Origin: Agrypnia vestita | Taxonomy: Eukaryota > Arthropoda > Insecta > Trichoptera > Phryganeidae | NCBI GenBank assembly: GCA_016648135.1 | Contig: JADDOH010003997.1 | Span: 62,001-126,000, forward strand | Length of the DNA stretch: 64,000 nucleotides | Direction of reading: 5' to 3' | Shown here: positions 12,428 through 25,309 of the stretch, one piece after another | Numbering within the stretch: position 1 is the first letter of the stretch | Layout of the letters: each line of letters starts with the position of its first letter | Position numbers and translations under genes: made by a program | The notes under the pieces: generated by a model | The model's input: the letters and a program-made list of their open reading frames with translations, nothing else | What the model was told of the DNA's origin: nothing | Database searches by the model: none

Positions 12428-12790
12428 ACTCCCTTTATATTAACTCTTGGCGTCTGTTTGCTTGATTGACGAAAAAACTTTGCAAGCAGATTCGTGGGAA
12501 CGATCAAAAAGATCCATCAAATTTTCGTTAAAAAAAATTAACAATTATAGTATAATTTCGGATTTTCCAAATTTTTAATGTTTTTTTCATACAAGTGAGT
12601 AAGTTGTATGAAAAGACATCAACGCGTCTGGTAGACACGAATCCTGATAAAATAAGAAAGGGTGTAACCTAAAACTTGGTTTTTATGGTTTTTATGGTTT
12701 TTATAGTTTTTAACCAAACGAAGTATTCAAAATCAATACTTTGCCCAGTTTTAATTAACTGTTTTTTTAAAAAGTTAAATAATAATGAAT
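12428..12790 (+). repeat. Dispersed repeat R, copy 2
   Basis: Aligns with copy 1 (cgaaaaaactttg, agtataattt, aagaaaggg). It continues into a block (aagtattcaaaatcaat, then actttgccc) that also occurs inside the TIR element at 19.9 kb. It contains three short tandem copies of ggtttttat. Non-coding. Confidence 0.6.
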
Positions 12791-13563
12791 GTTGTTCTAA
12801 AAAATATAATTTTTTGTATGGTTAACTTAAATATGGTTAAAAATATACAATTCCTTTATTTAATTACCTTTTTTATCGTCGCTTCATCTTACAAGGATTT
12901 CTTAACATCTTTTTGTCTACAGAGATTAGGCTTTGGTAACAGTAAGTACGTCGGTACAGTAAATAATCAATAGACAAAACATAATCGTAACCATAAGATA
13001 AGAAACCAATCAAGATAAAAAAAAATAGGAGCAAAGCCTAAGAATTAATAATAATCATAACCAAAGTTCAAGCACACCTATAATAAATAATAAATTTTGA
13101 ATCTTATATTGTATCTGAAATAATGATGATTACCGCCGCTTCACTTTTAGCCAAAATCATTTTATTTATCTTATTTTATAATAGATAGAGGCCTGCCTTT
13201 ATAACCATCACTTTTCTGTGCTCCACACTTTTAATATCTTCCTGTAATCGTTATTCTAGCGAATTGGGAGATTACGTAATGCATTTACCGGTCATATAAT
13301 GTCAAAATTGAGTGATTTTTATTATATATTTTTTCCAATTGAATTATTGATTTTATTTATCATTATTTTTTATTGATTTGAGTAGGCAACCTCATTCAAC
13401 TGATAGAACCTCAATTTTATTTTTTATTTAGGGCTGCAAAAAGTATAGAATCTAAGGAAATAAGTCATCTAAAAGCAAACACACGTCAAGAAATCTAACA
13501 AATTATCCCAGAAGTAAACTACACTCTAATGAAAAATATGATTGAAAGAATTCATTAAATATA
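12791..13563. other. AT-rich, nothing recognised
   Basis: No coding or repeat signature beyond short A/T runs. Confidence 0.4.
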
Positions 13564-13641
13564 ATTTTAAAAAAATATACTGATTGTATTATTTGTATAA
13601 ATCTACTCACACAAATAATACAATCAATATTTTTTTAAAAT
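13564..13641. repeat. Inverted repeat, ~31-bp arms
   Basis: attgtattatttgt and acaaataatacaat are the inner ends of arms that extend outward through an A/T run to attttaaaa. One arm carries a 2-base insertion. The loop is about 14 bases. Confidence 0.65.
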
Positions 13642-15227
13642 GTCTATTTACAATGTTGCTGAATCAATTGAAAAAATAATATAATTTAATTTAATTCAAT
13701 TCATTTAAAGGATGCCGTTTTCTTTATTAAATTTGTACCATAAGAGTTAAATAAATGAAATTTAAGTTTGTGAAATTAAAATTAAAATTAAAAAAAAAAC
13801 ATAGGGTTTTATACACGGAATCCGTGTCATATCAATATTGTCACAGAAGTCACAATCGCGGCGGAAGGCAAATGAAGCGCTGGAAATTAATTAAGTTTTT
13901 TTCAATTACGAAAGTCACTGAACACAAACTTGATTGTAATCGGTATTCCGAAATTTGCACTTATTGTCACTATTGAGAGACTTCCGCATGTTTGTGGGAC
14001 ACTTTATAAGTTTTCTTGAATATTTGCACTTTTGTGATCACTTTGTGATTATTCACTATTTACGCCCGGCAGGTACTCTCATAATTTATCTTCCTCGTTC
14101 GTTTCACTTCTATGGAATAGCCAAACTGTGATACGTGTAGCGAATATGTCGCCCTTTGTATAGAGAATATCATTTCGCGAACGTTTGAGTATGATTGACT
14201 GACTTCTAAAGCTTTCTATTGATTCCGCAAAACTTTCCAAGTGCTGGGAAATCCAATATAAAAATGACATCGTCTCCTGGATCATAAATTGAATAAATCT
14301 CGAACAACTAGAATGATAGGTGAGTATATTAAATTAGATCAAAACGCATATTTAAAAATAGTTTAGCCTTCTTTTTAAAAACCCCATAGTATAAAAATGT
14401 ACACAAAAAAAATCATTTCAGTCATTTGAAAATATGCCCGTCTAAAATTCTTTAACGAAAATAAAACTCAGGAATGCAAAACTTTACAAAAAATGAACAT
14501 TAGCTATAAAACCAGGCAAAAAGATGGTATTAAATGAATGAATAGCTTTTATTCCATGGAAACACAAGGTTGGAAAGACATACTTATGTCTGCCATGGCA
14601 GATCGTATTTGTCCGTATAAACGCTGAATTACTGGGCCATTTAAGAAAGTCTTTTACTATTTCCCTCGACGATTTTCTTTTGGGCCTCCGTAAACTTAAT
14701 TCAATGACCTTTCAGGGTCGCACTATAGCATACAATATATTTCTCCGACCTCCCCAGCAGTAAGTTGTACAGTCTAAGATTTCGGCGGTCTGCTGTGGAT
14801 GTATTATTCCGTTGTGTATCGGGTATCTTCATTCCACATTGAATATGCATGACAATGTTTATAGACACCGTTTGGGTGAATGAGAATTTAAAGTTTGCTT
14901 TTAAGGTTTTTCAAACACATACAATTCTCAAAACTGCACATTCATTTACATAAGGACTACATCATATTTTATATGAAAACTCACGAATCAACGATATACT
15001 TCAATATATACTCGAACGTATATACATAAAAACATAAAAAATATGTTGAAATGTTTAATGTTATGTTGTGCAATAAAACATTTCAGTATAATTATACAAG
15101 TTATTTTGTATTGTACAGCATAAGTCTTTATAAAAATAGTTTTTCTTCATCAGGGTGGCAAAAAATACTCTCAAACGTATTATTATTATTAATAAATATG
15201 AAACAATAAAAAAGGTAATTCTCTTAT
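13642..15227. other. Mostly AT-rich, no confirmed gene
   Basis: The minus-strand open frame 14079-14285 has a non-repetitive product and lies just downstream of a donor-like GGTGAGT on the same strand (about 14317-14323). I recognise no family, and exon status is not supported. 14640-14880 is less AT-rich with no clear feature. Confidence 0.3.
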
Positions 15228-15310
15228 CCATTCAAAATAAAAACATTCTGTATATATATATATTTTATTTTTATTTTATTACTTTTTTTTATTTTTTTTA
15301 TTTTGAATGG
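15228..15310. repeat. Small foldback / MITE-like element
   Basis: It begins ccattcaaaataaaaa and ends tttttattttgaatgg, its reverse complement, around an A/T-rich centre. The total of about 83 bases fits a very short MITE or a decayed hairpin. Confidence 0.55.
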
Positions 15311-16600
15311 AATCAAATGTAAAAAAAAATATGATAATTAAAAAGAAAAGATTTGCTTGAAAAATTTATATTTTATTTTATTTTATTTTATTCGGTCATC
15401 CAACAGGGAGACATAATTGCTTGGTAAGACAAAATACAGAAAAAATAGTTAATGTCTTCCACAATTAAAGGATGACACAGATAACAACGCATAATTATAT
15501 TTGAGTCAATTTGATATTAAATTAAGAGGCTTCTGTATTGGAAAATGATGTTTTAATAAATATGATTTCTGAGCACTTTTCAAATATTTAGTGGTAATCA
15601 ATTATGCTTTTGGAACCGTTAGAATTTAGTAAATCATGTAAAAATTTGCATTTTTTTCAGACCGGTACTAGTGAAAATTGTTTATGTAATAATATCGAAC
15701 CATGAAGGTAATTATCCCATTTTTTTCTTTCAATTTATTAAATTTATATAGTCAGACACTAATTTTAGAAAAAATATTTAATTTTCAATTGAATTTTTGG
15801 TAAAGGGGAAAGTAATTCGGTTTTATATTTTTTCTTTTTTTTTTATATATTTATTAATTTTTAATATTTATTACATTGTAGATATGCCAAACTGCACAGA
15901 AGTTTTACGGTTCATCTAGTTTAATCATGTAGTTTAAAACTAAGTTATTTATAAAAATTAATAAAAATAAATACTATAAAAATATTGCTTGCTTAGTGGT
16001 ACTGGTAGTGGTACTCACAAGTACGGTTGTTATACCATGCCATGTTATACCGTACCATAGAAAATTAATCTTACCGCTTGCGTTCGGTTTAATCGTTACT
16101 TTTGAGACAAAGCCTTAACTTAATAGTTCAGAAGACTTTACATAGAAGTTTGCATTAATTTAATTTTTTATAATTATTAATAAAGTTAAGTTATATAAGT
16201 CTCAAGAAGATGAAGCATTTATAAAGGAAACATAAATAGAAGTCTTTAAAGAGTAGATATAGGGCTCGAGACCTGCATAAGCTGGCCTGAATGATAACTT
16301 TACATAATGGATTTTTTAATAATTATTTTGCAGTTATTCAACAGTTCGATTCGATTGAGAAAGTATTATTCAATTGTACCCTCGAATCAATAAATAGTGA
16401 TTTATTAATTATATTAGTAAACAAATAAAAGTAAAACGTTAAATATATAAATTTTGACAACACAAACCTGAAGATTATATATTCAAATTATATAAAAAAC
16501 GTCCATGACTTTTTGTCATTTAAGGTAATAAAGCTAAATAAGAATATGATGGACAGTAAAGTGAAAATATGTATCTCTAGGGTATTGTCAAAAACTAAGC
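15311..16600. other. AT-rich, nothing recognised
   Basis: Contains TTTTA tandem runs at about 15368-15390. No gene or mobile-element signature. Confidence 0.4.
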
Positions 16601-16617
16601 GCAGTCCCAAGGGTTTT

Positions 16618-16860
16618 TTAAAGATACGAGAGAGCGACACTCGAGTGAGACGGAGATAATGGGCCCTGCGAGCGCACCTCGGATAAACGACGCCGCAGGA
16701 AAGGGAACCTCCAGCCATTATTTTGAATAATGTCTCAGATTCAAAATCGGCGGCGCAGTGTCCCAGTTCCTGTTCTCACCGCACCGTGGCGTCGGAGCCT
16801 CCGTCCTCCATGCAACCAGGGAACAAGCTTTCTGTCGGAGACAGAACGATAATAGCACTT
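16618..16860. other. GC-rich, CpG-containing island
   Basis: This block stands out in base composition and CpG content (ggcggcgcagtg, cgtggcgtcggag). Open frames on both strands exist because stop codons are rare here, and none has a recognised product. It could be a promoter or 5' exon of a gene outside the window, or a fragment of a GC-rich element. Confidence 0.3.
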
Positions 16861-16885
16861 TAGGAAAAAAGTTTAATAATTTAGA

Positions 16886-17075
16886 TGAATCATAGATGAC
16901 TCACAGAGACGAATTGGCAAGGATAATGTAACGTTCACCGATTCCACCAAGAACGCTTCCTTCATTGTTTGAAGACAGGTCGAAAGCACCCAATAAAGAC
17001 TTCCATACAAGCTTTCCCATATTTGAATAGCTTCATCTCTGTGAGAAAGCTATATTTTATCTTAATTAATTATTA
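16886..17075 (-). repeat. Dispersed repeat M, copy 1
   Basis: Ends carry related inverted termini (agatgactcacagagac, and tctctgtgagaaagc on the other side). The interior shares gtctttattgggtgc and catgggaaagc-like blocks with copies near 51.7 and 58.8 kb. Probably a short non-autonomous DNA element; class unproven. Confidence 0.6.
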
Positions 17076-17232
17076 TCCATCTGTGGACGAAATCCATGTT
17101 CTTAGAACATACTAAAAATATCTTTAGTGTGAGTATAATATGTATGTGTTCTGGGAAGAAAATGTCCACCCGTCTAAAGATATCTTCTTGCGTTGGAACG
17201 TGACGTACCTATATTGTGTAAGTGGAGAGTGT

Positions 17233-17283
17233 ATGTATGTGTGCGTGTGTGTGCGTGTGTGTGTGTGTACGTGTGTATGTGTG
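17233..17283. repeat. (GT)n microsatellite
   Basis: Alternating GT/GC/TA dinucleotides. The Thr/His-rich minus-strand open frame across it is an artefact. Confidence 0.9.
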
Positions 17284-18090
17284 AGATGATTCAGCAGATG
17301 CAGGATGGTAGATAGATACAGGGTGTAAATTATACTCACAATTAACAGTGGTGCTTTATTGGTATTATAAAAATATACAAATGTGGTGTTGAGTACAGAA
17401 ATATTGCTTGCGATGTCTACTTCTATGTACCTCTCAGCGGCCGGGACTTGGTTAGCCACGTCGAGCTTCTGATTGGCGACTTTGTATATTTATCACTGTA
17501 TATTTGTTGTTGTGTGTTGCATGTTTTCATCACAGATATTAAGTTGATAAGAATGATATAAGAATTATAATAATAATAAAAATAAATATATATTAATTTT
17601 ATACTCATATATACTTATATTTCATTAATAAACGCAGGTAAAAATAATGCTTGCAAGAAAGAAAAAAACCGAAACAAATCCAATTATTTATTGAGCAAAT
17701 TCAAAAGAAATTCTTGCGCTACTTATACTCGTACATGCGCAGAGTAAATTATTTTTAAAGATATAAGATAATATCTATTTAAAGATATCTAGCAAAAGTT
17801 TGGCATTAAATTTGGATCAAAATATTGCCAAGGTAAATGGAATAATGTTATATTCGTTTAATATTACAGATGTTTTCTGAGTAAAATGTAATAAAGTAGT
17901 AAAATGTACCGCCCCTAGGATGCACAAGAGTAAAGGTTCATTATTTATTAACTACGTAGGCTTACCGTAAACACCGTATGTCAATTATTTAAATTGTTTC
18001 CGAAGATATCTTCATTCAAAATATAACGCTTGACAACAGATTACGCAAGTACGCACACATCTTGTCTATATTTCCAAAATAATGTAAAAT
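17284..18090. other. AT-rich, nothing recognised
   Basis: No supported gene or element. Confidence 0.4.
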
Positions 18091-18094
18091 TAAT

Positions 18095-18440
18095 CATCAT
18101 CATCATCATTCTTGGCACTACAACACTTGGTGGGTCTTGGCCTCCTCAATAATTTTCCTCCACTCATCTCGGTCTAGTGCCAGCTTTCTCCAGTTCCGAA
18201 GCTCTAAGGCAGAGATGTCTTTGAGGACGTTGTCACTCCATCTTAATTTTGGCCTTCCTAAGCTCCTTCGCCCTATTGGCCTTGAGTTCAGCAAGGACTT
18301 TGGTGCTTGATGCTCGGACATTCTCCCCACATGACCCAGCCATCGAAGTCTTCACAGTTTTATAAATTTTGTGACGTTTGGCTCCTTACATAGAGTATAG
18401 AGCTCATTGTTGTAACGTCTGCGCCAAAGGTAAGATTGAT
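18095..18440 (-). pseudogene. LINE reverse-transcriptase C-terminal fragment with (TGA)n tail
   Basis: The minus-strand translation, with one frame shift, gives WRRRYNNELYTLCKEPN, then RLRWLGHVGRM, GRPKLRW, RNWRKLALDRDEWR and IIEEAKTHQ. This is the hallmark C-terminus of a common arthropod non-LTR retrotransposon ORF2. It ends with a stop and a run of TGATGA repeats as the 3' tail. Severely 5'-truncated and non-functional. Confidence 0.85.
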
Positions 18441-18580
18441 ATTTTGGTTGATTTTTAAAAACCAATGAATTTCGAAGCACAATATGTAATTATGCAAAAT
18501 TAAATTATGTATAATAAATAAAAATAGAATATTACAATTATGGTTGATCTTTCAAAACCGATTTAATTTTAAAAGATAAT

Positions 18581-18826
18581 GGGCCGTATTCTGAACTAAA
18601 TAATATTGCTATTTCTGTATGCCGCAAATTTGGAGAGGTTTGAAATTAATAAACTCAATCAATTAGAAAGATGAACGCTTTTTTACGTTTCAGAGCTTTC
18701 TGATTGAATTCATTAATTTCAAACCTGTTAAAATTATAAAGTCAAAATTGGTGGCATTACAACATAACTGTCATAACAATATAACATTTACATAAATAGC
18801 AATATTGCTTAGTTCAGAACACGGCC
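18581..18826. mobile_element. MITE with nested inverted repeats
   Basis: The terminal arms gggccgtattctgaacta and its counterpart tagttcagaacacggcc extend inward to about 38 bp. A second internal inverted pair is present (aggtttgaaattaat with attaatttcaaacct). About 246 bp and non-coding. The transposase source is unknown. Confidence 0.75.
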
Positions 18827-18959
18827 GACTATGTAATAATGTAATATTGTATTGTAACGAAAAGAGACTAGGTACGTACAGAATCCCTAAAAGTAAGTCG
18901 ATGACGATAAAAAGATCTCTACATCCTTCTAGGACACACTACCACAATCTGGATTTATC

Positions 18960-19444
18960 TATAACATTCGAGAAACGACTCCAAATGTCTGGAACCTTAA
19001 CGTATACACTAGAAAATAAAAGATTTTTCTAGAGAAATCAAAAAACACAGGTATTAAGATAAGGAACAACGCAGTCAGTTTGTTTCGACATTTCTATCGG
19101 TGCGAAATAAGCCGCGAAATAACGGCCAGGGTGGCCAGTCGTGAGATTTTCGGAGCGATATATATTAAGCGAAATAATCGAGCGGAGCATCTTATTGGCT
19201 ATTTAAATAAGTGCGATTTCTACGTGCGAGAATTGAGTGGAATGTTCTAGCAAAAGTGTTACCCAGCGATGATAAAAAGTTGATAGTCGAGTGACAAATT
19301 GCAAAATAGTATGAGTTCGAGAATAGTGTATTAATTTAATTCGTATTCATTGACTATCAATTTAATAAAATAATTTATCAGTAATAAATGGATCGCTAAT
19401 TAATTTCCAGTGTTTTCATTTGTCTCCGCAGCTTCGATCCGTGA
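18960..19444 (+). mobile_element. LTR retrotransposon LTR, copy 1 (solo/truncated)
   Basis: The 3' half aligns with the reverse complements of 38957-39330 and 50505-51018: gtggaatgttctag, cagtaat..taaat, ccagtgttttcatt, ending in GTGACA. The 5' half holds a TATATA-type element (gcgatatatattaag). A 5' start could not be fixed. No coding internal region lies beside it, so it is likely a solo or broken LTR, Gypsy-like by general layout only. Confidence 0.6.
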
Positions 19445-19614
19445 CAGTATTATGCAATAAGTTATAATTTAATGCAGAGAGTAATATTAAAAAAAATTTA
19501 ATTCATGTGGAAATTTTTGAAATAACGTGATAAATAATTATGTAATTATGAATTTTTAAAGCCCAATAAAATTCAAAGTAAAACAAATCAAAAGAGTGGA
19601 CAAATAATTTTTTG

Positions 19615-19640
19615 TATATATATATATATATATATATATA
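19615..19640. repeat. (TA)n microsatellite at insertion site
   Basis: A TA run directly abutting the TIR element to its right. Confidence 0.85.
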
Positions 19641-20069
19641 CAGGATATCCCTATCTCGACGTCAAACCAAAATCGGGTGATAAGCCAAGTCATAATAGTT
19701 ATCAGAAAAATATTTTAAAAAATCTATGTCATGTGTTTTAAAAATTATAAGCATATTTAAAAAATCATAAAAACTTACACCCTGTGATGGTCTTTTCACT
19801 CCTGTTGCTACAAATCTTTATTTTTCTTCATTTTTATATTATTATGTAATCCTAAATAATGCTTTTGTAAACTTTTGTCCAAAATTCAAAGCCAACTGCT
19901 TCAGCTTGAAAGAAAATGTCACTTTTTGATCAAACCAAGTATTCAAAATCAATTCTTTGCCAGTTTTAACTGACTGTTTTTTAAATTTTTAAAAAATATT
20001 TTTCTGATACTTATTATGACTTGGCCTATCACCCGATTTCGGCTTGACGTCAAGACATGGGACTCCCTG
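19641..20069. mobile_element. TIR element (MITE), 429 bp
   Basis: The left end cagg..atccctatctcgacg and right end cgtcaag..atgggactccctg are inverted repeats that continue inward through atcgggtgat..gccaagtcataa to about 85 bp. TATA borders it on both sides, consistent with a TA-type target duplication. No transposase frame. It shares an internal block with repeat R at 12.7 kb. Confidence 0.8.
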
Positions 20070-20815
20070 TATAGGATGCAATTGGGGAGCCTTCGTGATT
20101 ATTTTTATTAAATATATTTCTGTAATACTTCCGTTTAGAAAACCAAAAGTAATTTTATAAAATTACATCGAATACAAATTTATAAGTTTAAAAAAATATG
20201 AATTCATATAAATATATATACCAGACCAACTGACCAAAGCTATAATAATATTCACAAGACAACCTGAACCGATACCTAGTACAAGAACAACATAGCTATG
20301 GATAATGACTTTATACTTGGCACCTAAAAACTGTAACACTCATCAAAGAAATTTCGCACATTCGAACAATCCCTGTTAAAAAATTTTAATCACTGCTGTC
20401 GCTCTAGATTCTGAGTAAAAAATTGATTCAAAAGATTATGTATCTTTTGTTTTGCAATAATTGGTAGACAAATTTATGGAAAATGAGATATGTAACTTAC
20501 TATGTCTCAAAAAAAAAGTATTTTTTTTTAGATTCTTTTTATTATCGTGGTGGTTGCAAAGACAAATGCCTAATTTGAAACTTATATAATGTACACTCCG
20601 GCACTCGCCTATAGGCTAGTGGAGTGGCAATATTCCATAAACTCACTTATATGTGTAAATATAAATAATAGTAAGCAGAATGTATCAATGGATATATTGA
20701 TTTCATAAATAAATTAAATTAATAAAACTATTTTTTTTCAAAACAAAGGAAACATTATTTTAGACTTAGAAAATCGGCGGACTAACACAATGCAAACAAC
20801 GAAAACTTAAGCTTT
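20070..20815. other. AT-rich, nothing recognised
   Basis: No supported feature. Confidence 0.4.
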
Positions 20816-21115
20816 CGTTTCACGCACGGATATAAAGATCGTTCCGATATGTGTTTTAATTAATTTAATAACCCTTGCGAGGCGGTAGGACAAAAGAGAT
20901 GCTATCGGACTTCGTTCGCCGAAGTAAATGAAACAGTGATGAGCAAAGCTCAGCTCACAGATCGGAACAAAGCTCGGAAGGAGTTGATCTGATTATCCGG
21001 GAGCTCTCGACCCGAGGATAATGTCCCGCACGACCGCCGGAGAGGTCTGGAGCTCCCCTATCGATCCAAACACTCGCCATTTTGCCCGTTCAGACACTGC
21101 AATCGAAGCAAATTG
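20816..21115. other. GC-richer block
   Basis: Contains gaggcggtagg, ggagctctcgacccgagg and cgaccgccggagagg in otherwise AT-rich DNA. No open frame of note. It might be a conserved non-coding or promoter-like segment. Confidence 0.3.
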
Positions 21116-23179
21116 AAACACATTTTTGGTATTTTTTTGAGTTGGGGTGTGTATTCATTTGTTAATTACATGCTTTTTTTAATACATACACTCACTTTTG
21201 TGCAAATAACGGGCAGGCTAATAAAGTGAAATAATTTCAATATATTTTAATGAAAACATTTTTGTGAAAATGAAATTTCAGAACATATTTCTATGATATA
21301 ATAATTATTTAATTGATTGAATCAAGAATATTCTTGATTTAATAAACATCCGATTTGATTAATGAAATAGTTAGATATACAGAAAAAAATTTATATATCG
21401 AAAAAATATTAATTTGCCTTTGAAATAGAAAACCAGAACGTAAAGATATTACAATTTCATAAAAAGTGATCAGATTTTCCTGGCGTCAGCAAGCGCGTAT
21501 TACTCAAAGGATTTTGGGATTCATTGGAAATATTCGGAAAAGTTTGATAGCTATTTGGAAATGTAATAATAATATAATTTATACAAGCTTGTATACACAA
21601 GACTCAATAATAAATTTCTAACTCATAGATTGGAAGGGAAACGTTCCGGGCTTATAATACGGTGGTAATCTAATATTTTTTCAATACATTGATTTTGTTC
21701 TCTAAATATATCTTTCTAATTGATTCCCCTTATTTGTTTTAAAAAATGTTCATTACATTTTAATGATAACCGTGATTATAATGTGTGCGTATATACAAAC
21801 GGGACGTAAAACCATAAATGCCTACGGCTATTTATTATGAAATGCTAGACGAAGTTGGTAAGGAGGTATTAATTGACCAATCTTTATTTCATTTTCACTG
21901 TTGCTACAGAGTTTCTTCTGTGTTAAATGAAAAACCATTGGGATGCCCGGGACATAACGGAAAACTTAAGCATTATCATCAATAAAATCACAAGGAAATT
22001 AGTAAAAAAACAAATACTTTAAATAAGTAGATATATATCAAAATAAACAGAAAAGTACAGGAAGAAAATATAGAATTGTTTAAAAAAAAATCATTTTGCC
22101 CATTCTGCTCCAACACCGAGGTATAATAGACATGTGTGGAATAAATGTGAAAAATAGACAAATAATGTACATGTACTAAGAGAAAGTAGATCCTTATCGT
22201 TACTGTCTTCTCCAGCACAAGAACAATGCGATCATTCTCCATATGCTCTACATGAAACCCACCCTTGTATGACACTCTTTGTCATCATCGCTTTCTTTTT
22301 TCTAGGTTTTCTTTATTTGTTTTATTTTCATTAATTTTTGACGCTCTTTCGAACAGTTTCTTGCAGGCTTACAAAATATTTTCCCCGAATTTATGCCTTA
22401 AGCGGCTCATTGCATACTCTCTTTTTAACACCATTTTAACCTTCTTTTCTACTTCACATAATTACGAACCAAACAAAATAAAAATAAATTTGTAATTATG
22501 TAATTCTCTGAATCGTGGAACTGAATATTAACAAACAGAATGCAGTTCGTAAAAATATAGAATAGAGTATAAAAAAAAATTGTTTTCTAAATGTGTTTTC
22601 ATGCCACCTTACCTAAAAATATATAGAAATTTTTACTCATTTAAAAGACTGTATACACAAGTCTCAATAATAAATTAGAGAAAATGAACACTTATTCCCC
22701 GTCCACTCTGCCCGCACATCAATTTTGACGAAACATGTCGAAAATTAGTATAGAGTATCATCGGAATTGGAATATAATTTATTTATTGTAATCCTTAATT
22801 TACTTACCCAGAGTCTAAATAAGTAATAAAATGTAGCTCTGGAGATATTTGCCATCAAATATGCACCACTCAAAATACCTAAAAAATACTTTTTGGTTTC
22901 CTATGTTTACCCTGCATAGATATGACGTGCTCGCATTAACACAATTATTCTTCGCTAACGCTGGTGGGGTACTGAACGCGGGGGAATATATCCAAACTTG
23001 GCGGAATTCGCAAGTCCTTCGTCAAAAAAGCGGCAGTCCGTTGTGCCCCGGGTGCCTGTTACGCCCCTGGTTCCCCTACATGGGCGATCAATGGATTAAT
23101 ATTTTGATCTTTAAACACATGAAATACATAAACAATGTTATTTTTACTTGCGTTTAATTATATTTTTATATCATACTAC
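21116..23179. other. AT-rich, no confirmed gene
   Basis: A short block (tgtatacacaag.ctcaataataaatt) occurs at about 21590 and again at about 22650, a small dispersed repeat. 22930-23095 is GC-richer (ggtggggtactgaacgcggg, tgccccgggtgcc), and the open frame over it shows no known domain. Confidence 0.35.
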
Positions 23180-23247
23180 TCTATTTTCGAGAGTATCAGA
23201 ATCTCTCATCGACAGGTGAAATTTTAAATTGACTTCATTCAAAAGTA
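23180..23247 (-). repeat. Hammerhead-like repeat family B, copy 2
   Basis: On the minus strand it reads gaagtcaattt..., cacctgtcgatgagag, a GAGA/CTCTC hairpin and cgaaaa, matching the copy at 2.05 kb across both flanks. The GAAAC of copy 1 is GAAAA here. Confidence 0.6.
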
Positions 23248-23327
23248 GAAAAAAAATTCGAGTACAGATAACATAGTTTATGTTTTCCATCCATTTAATG
23301 ATTATCATGAATAATCTCATCCATATA

Positions 23328-23510
23328 GTAGCTTGTTGGTCTTGTGGTTAGGACACTGGCCTCGTGATCCAAAGGTCGCGGGTTCGAACCTCATTCCAGA
23401 CTAACAAGTTAGTCCTATTTTTATAGCACAAGCGTTTAACTTAGTTTGAAAATAGTAAGAATATTGATGTGACATGTATTCCGTGATCACATCTCTATTT
23501 TAAAAAAAAA
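23328..23510 (+). mobile_element. tRNA-derived SINE, family 1 (well preserved)
   Basis: The tRNA-like head has an A box (tggttaggacac) and a B box (gggttcgaacc) in correct order and spacing, and resembles a tRNA-His/Glu type. The body holds agcacaagcgttt and aaaatagtaagaatattga, then catctctatttt and an A-rich tail. About 183 bp. It makes no protein and would depend on a LINE for movement. At least six other copies or fragments lie in this window. Confidence 0.9.
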
Positions 23511-25309
23511 TGTCAAAGCCAAATCCATCAATAATAGAAGTTACATTTGATTGACCTACAAAAAACAAGAAGTGAAGTGGATCACTGAGTTGTGGTAACT
23601 ATACGGTAACTACGATAACCGAGAGATGCCTCTAAAGAATATCAACACATTACATGGTTTAGAAAATCGTTAATATATTCGTACATTGCCATTTGTAGAG
23701 GAAGTATTAATTTGGAATGTTTAAAATTATTTATTTATTTTTCCTAAATTTATTTATTTAACGCCCTTATGGGCTTTTACAAAATATACAAAATAAAAAA
23801 ATCACATTTTTTTGCGAATATCATTTCTTGTGGGTATGTCTTCGCAATGTGGTCTGGATGCGGGATAATCCAATCACGGTAGTCTTCACATCATACTTTT
23901 ATTACACCAAATATATATCTTGGACTTCAGCTACTTCTCAACTGTATTGGTCGGCGGGCCTACGTCGTCAAAATATACAAAATATAAAATAAAAAAACAA
24001 CATATTTCACGAATAGTGTAGGTCCTAACCTAATAAATAAGAATGTGTTAATAAAACATTTCACAAGTAATCAACAAAATTTGTCTATCAATCATATCTT
24101 AAAAATGTTTCTAATAATTACGGATCTTTATGGTCATTTTTCCGTTTGTTTCATAAAGCTATTTTTTTCAAACCAGGTAAACATCTTTATATTTAAAAAG
24201 GAGAATCAAATTAGTGTGTGCATGTGCAAAACATGTGCCTCGTTCGCACGGCTTACGGCTAACATTAATTCGATTATCTTTCATAAATGAAAAGAAGTCC
24301 ACAAGAAGAATTTTTTTAAAAACGATGTAAAAATTAATTTTATTTACAAAGAATATTAATTTTATGTTTAGGATTAGTTTGTAATACACCTACGTGGTAT
24401 TTTCTGAAACTAGTTTTGATAAATAAACCCAAGTATTTAAAAACAAAGAAAAATATAAATTTGATTTAGTAACTATAAATACTATTGTTATTATTTTTAA
24501 GCTTTATCTGATCCCAATAGATAGGATAATATATATTTTTACAGGTTTTACTTAATTTTTATTCTCAGATAATTTGAAACGGTCCAAATATCCATAGCTA
24601 CTGTTTTAACTCTGTAATATAACGCATTACGAATAATATTAAATGTTTTACATTTTGATAATATTAACAACGAAGGGAGGTTTCAATTTTCAGACACAAT
24701 TTGATTGAGTAAATTTAGTTTAGGTTAAATCATAAGCAAGCTGTTATATTGAATTAAGCCTCTGTTCTCGTCACCTCACTGCCTGCGGACAACATTAAAC
24801 AACACAGTATTTTAATTAATATAACATCACACAGCGCTTTAATCTGTCCATAAATAGTGCCTCGAAAATAGAAGCTTCACTAGTAGCAGTATACCGAATC
24901 GTTCCAAAAGTTTGTTTTATCAAATTTAATTTTAGTAGAGTAGTTTTAGTATTTTATAGAAATAGAGTAATTTTTATATATTTTGTACTCTAATTGTATT
25001 ATGTAAAAGGCAACAAACAATATACATATTAACAATTTTGTAATTTATTAACATTCATTTTATATAAAATATTTAAAAATTACTTTATTTATTTCGATGC
25101 ATGTATAATTCAATGATTCTGTTCTTATTTTAATTTAGTGTTCGTGAAAAAATATACTTGAAAAAAAGACATTTGATTAATGATTATTTGAACATTAAGA
25201 TGTTATGTTAGAAAAAATATAAATGCACAGATTTAGAATATATGAAAGAAAATGCATTTATAATATAGATGAATTTTGGCGTTAACGTTGTAGACATTAT
25301 TCATGATGA
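23511..25309. other. AT-rich, nothing recognised
   Basis: Two short copies of a motif around acaaaatatacaaaat lie near 23780 and 23970. No gene signature was found. Confidence 0.4.

Noticed and set aside
14079..14285. Possible minus-strand exon
   Set aside because: No recognised domain; the donor-like site lies upstream of the frame rather than at its end.
17124..17459. 111-codon minus-strand frame
   Set aside because: The His/Thr-rich middle is the (GT)n repeat; no domain outside it.
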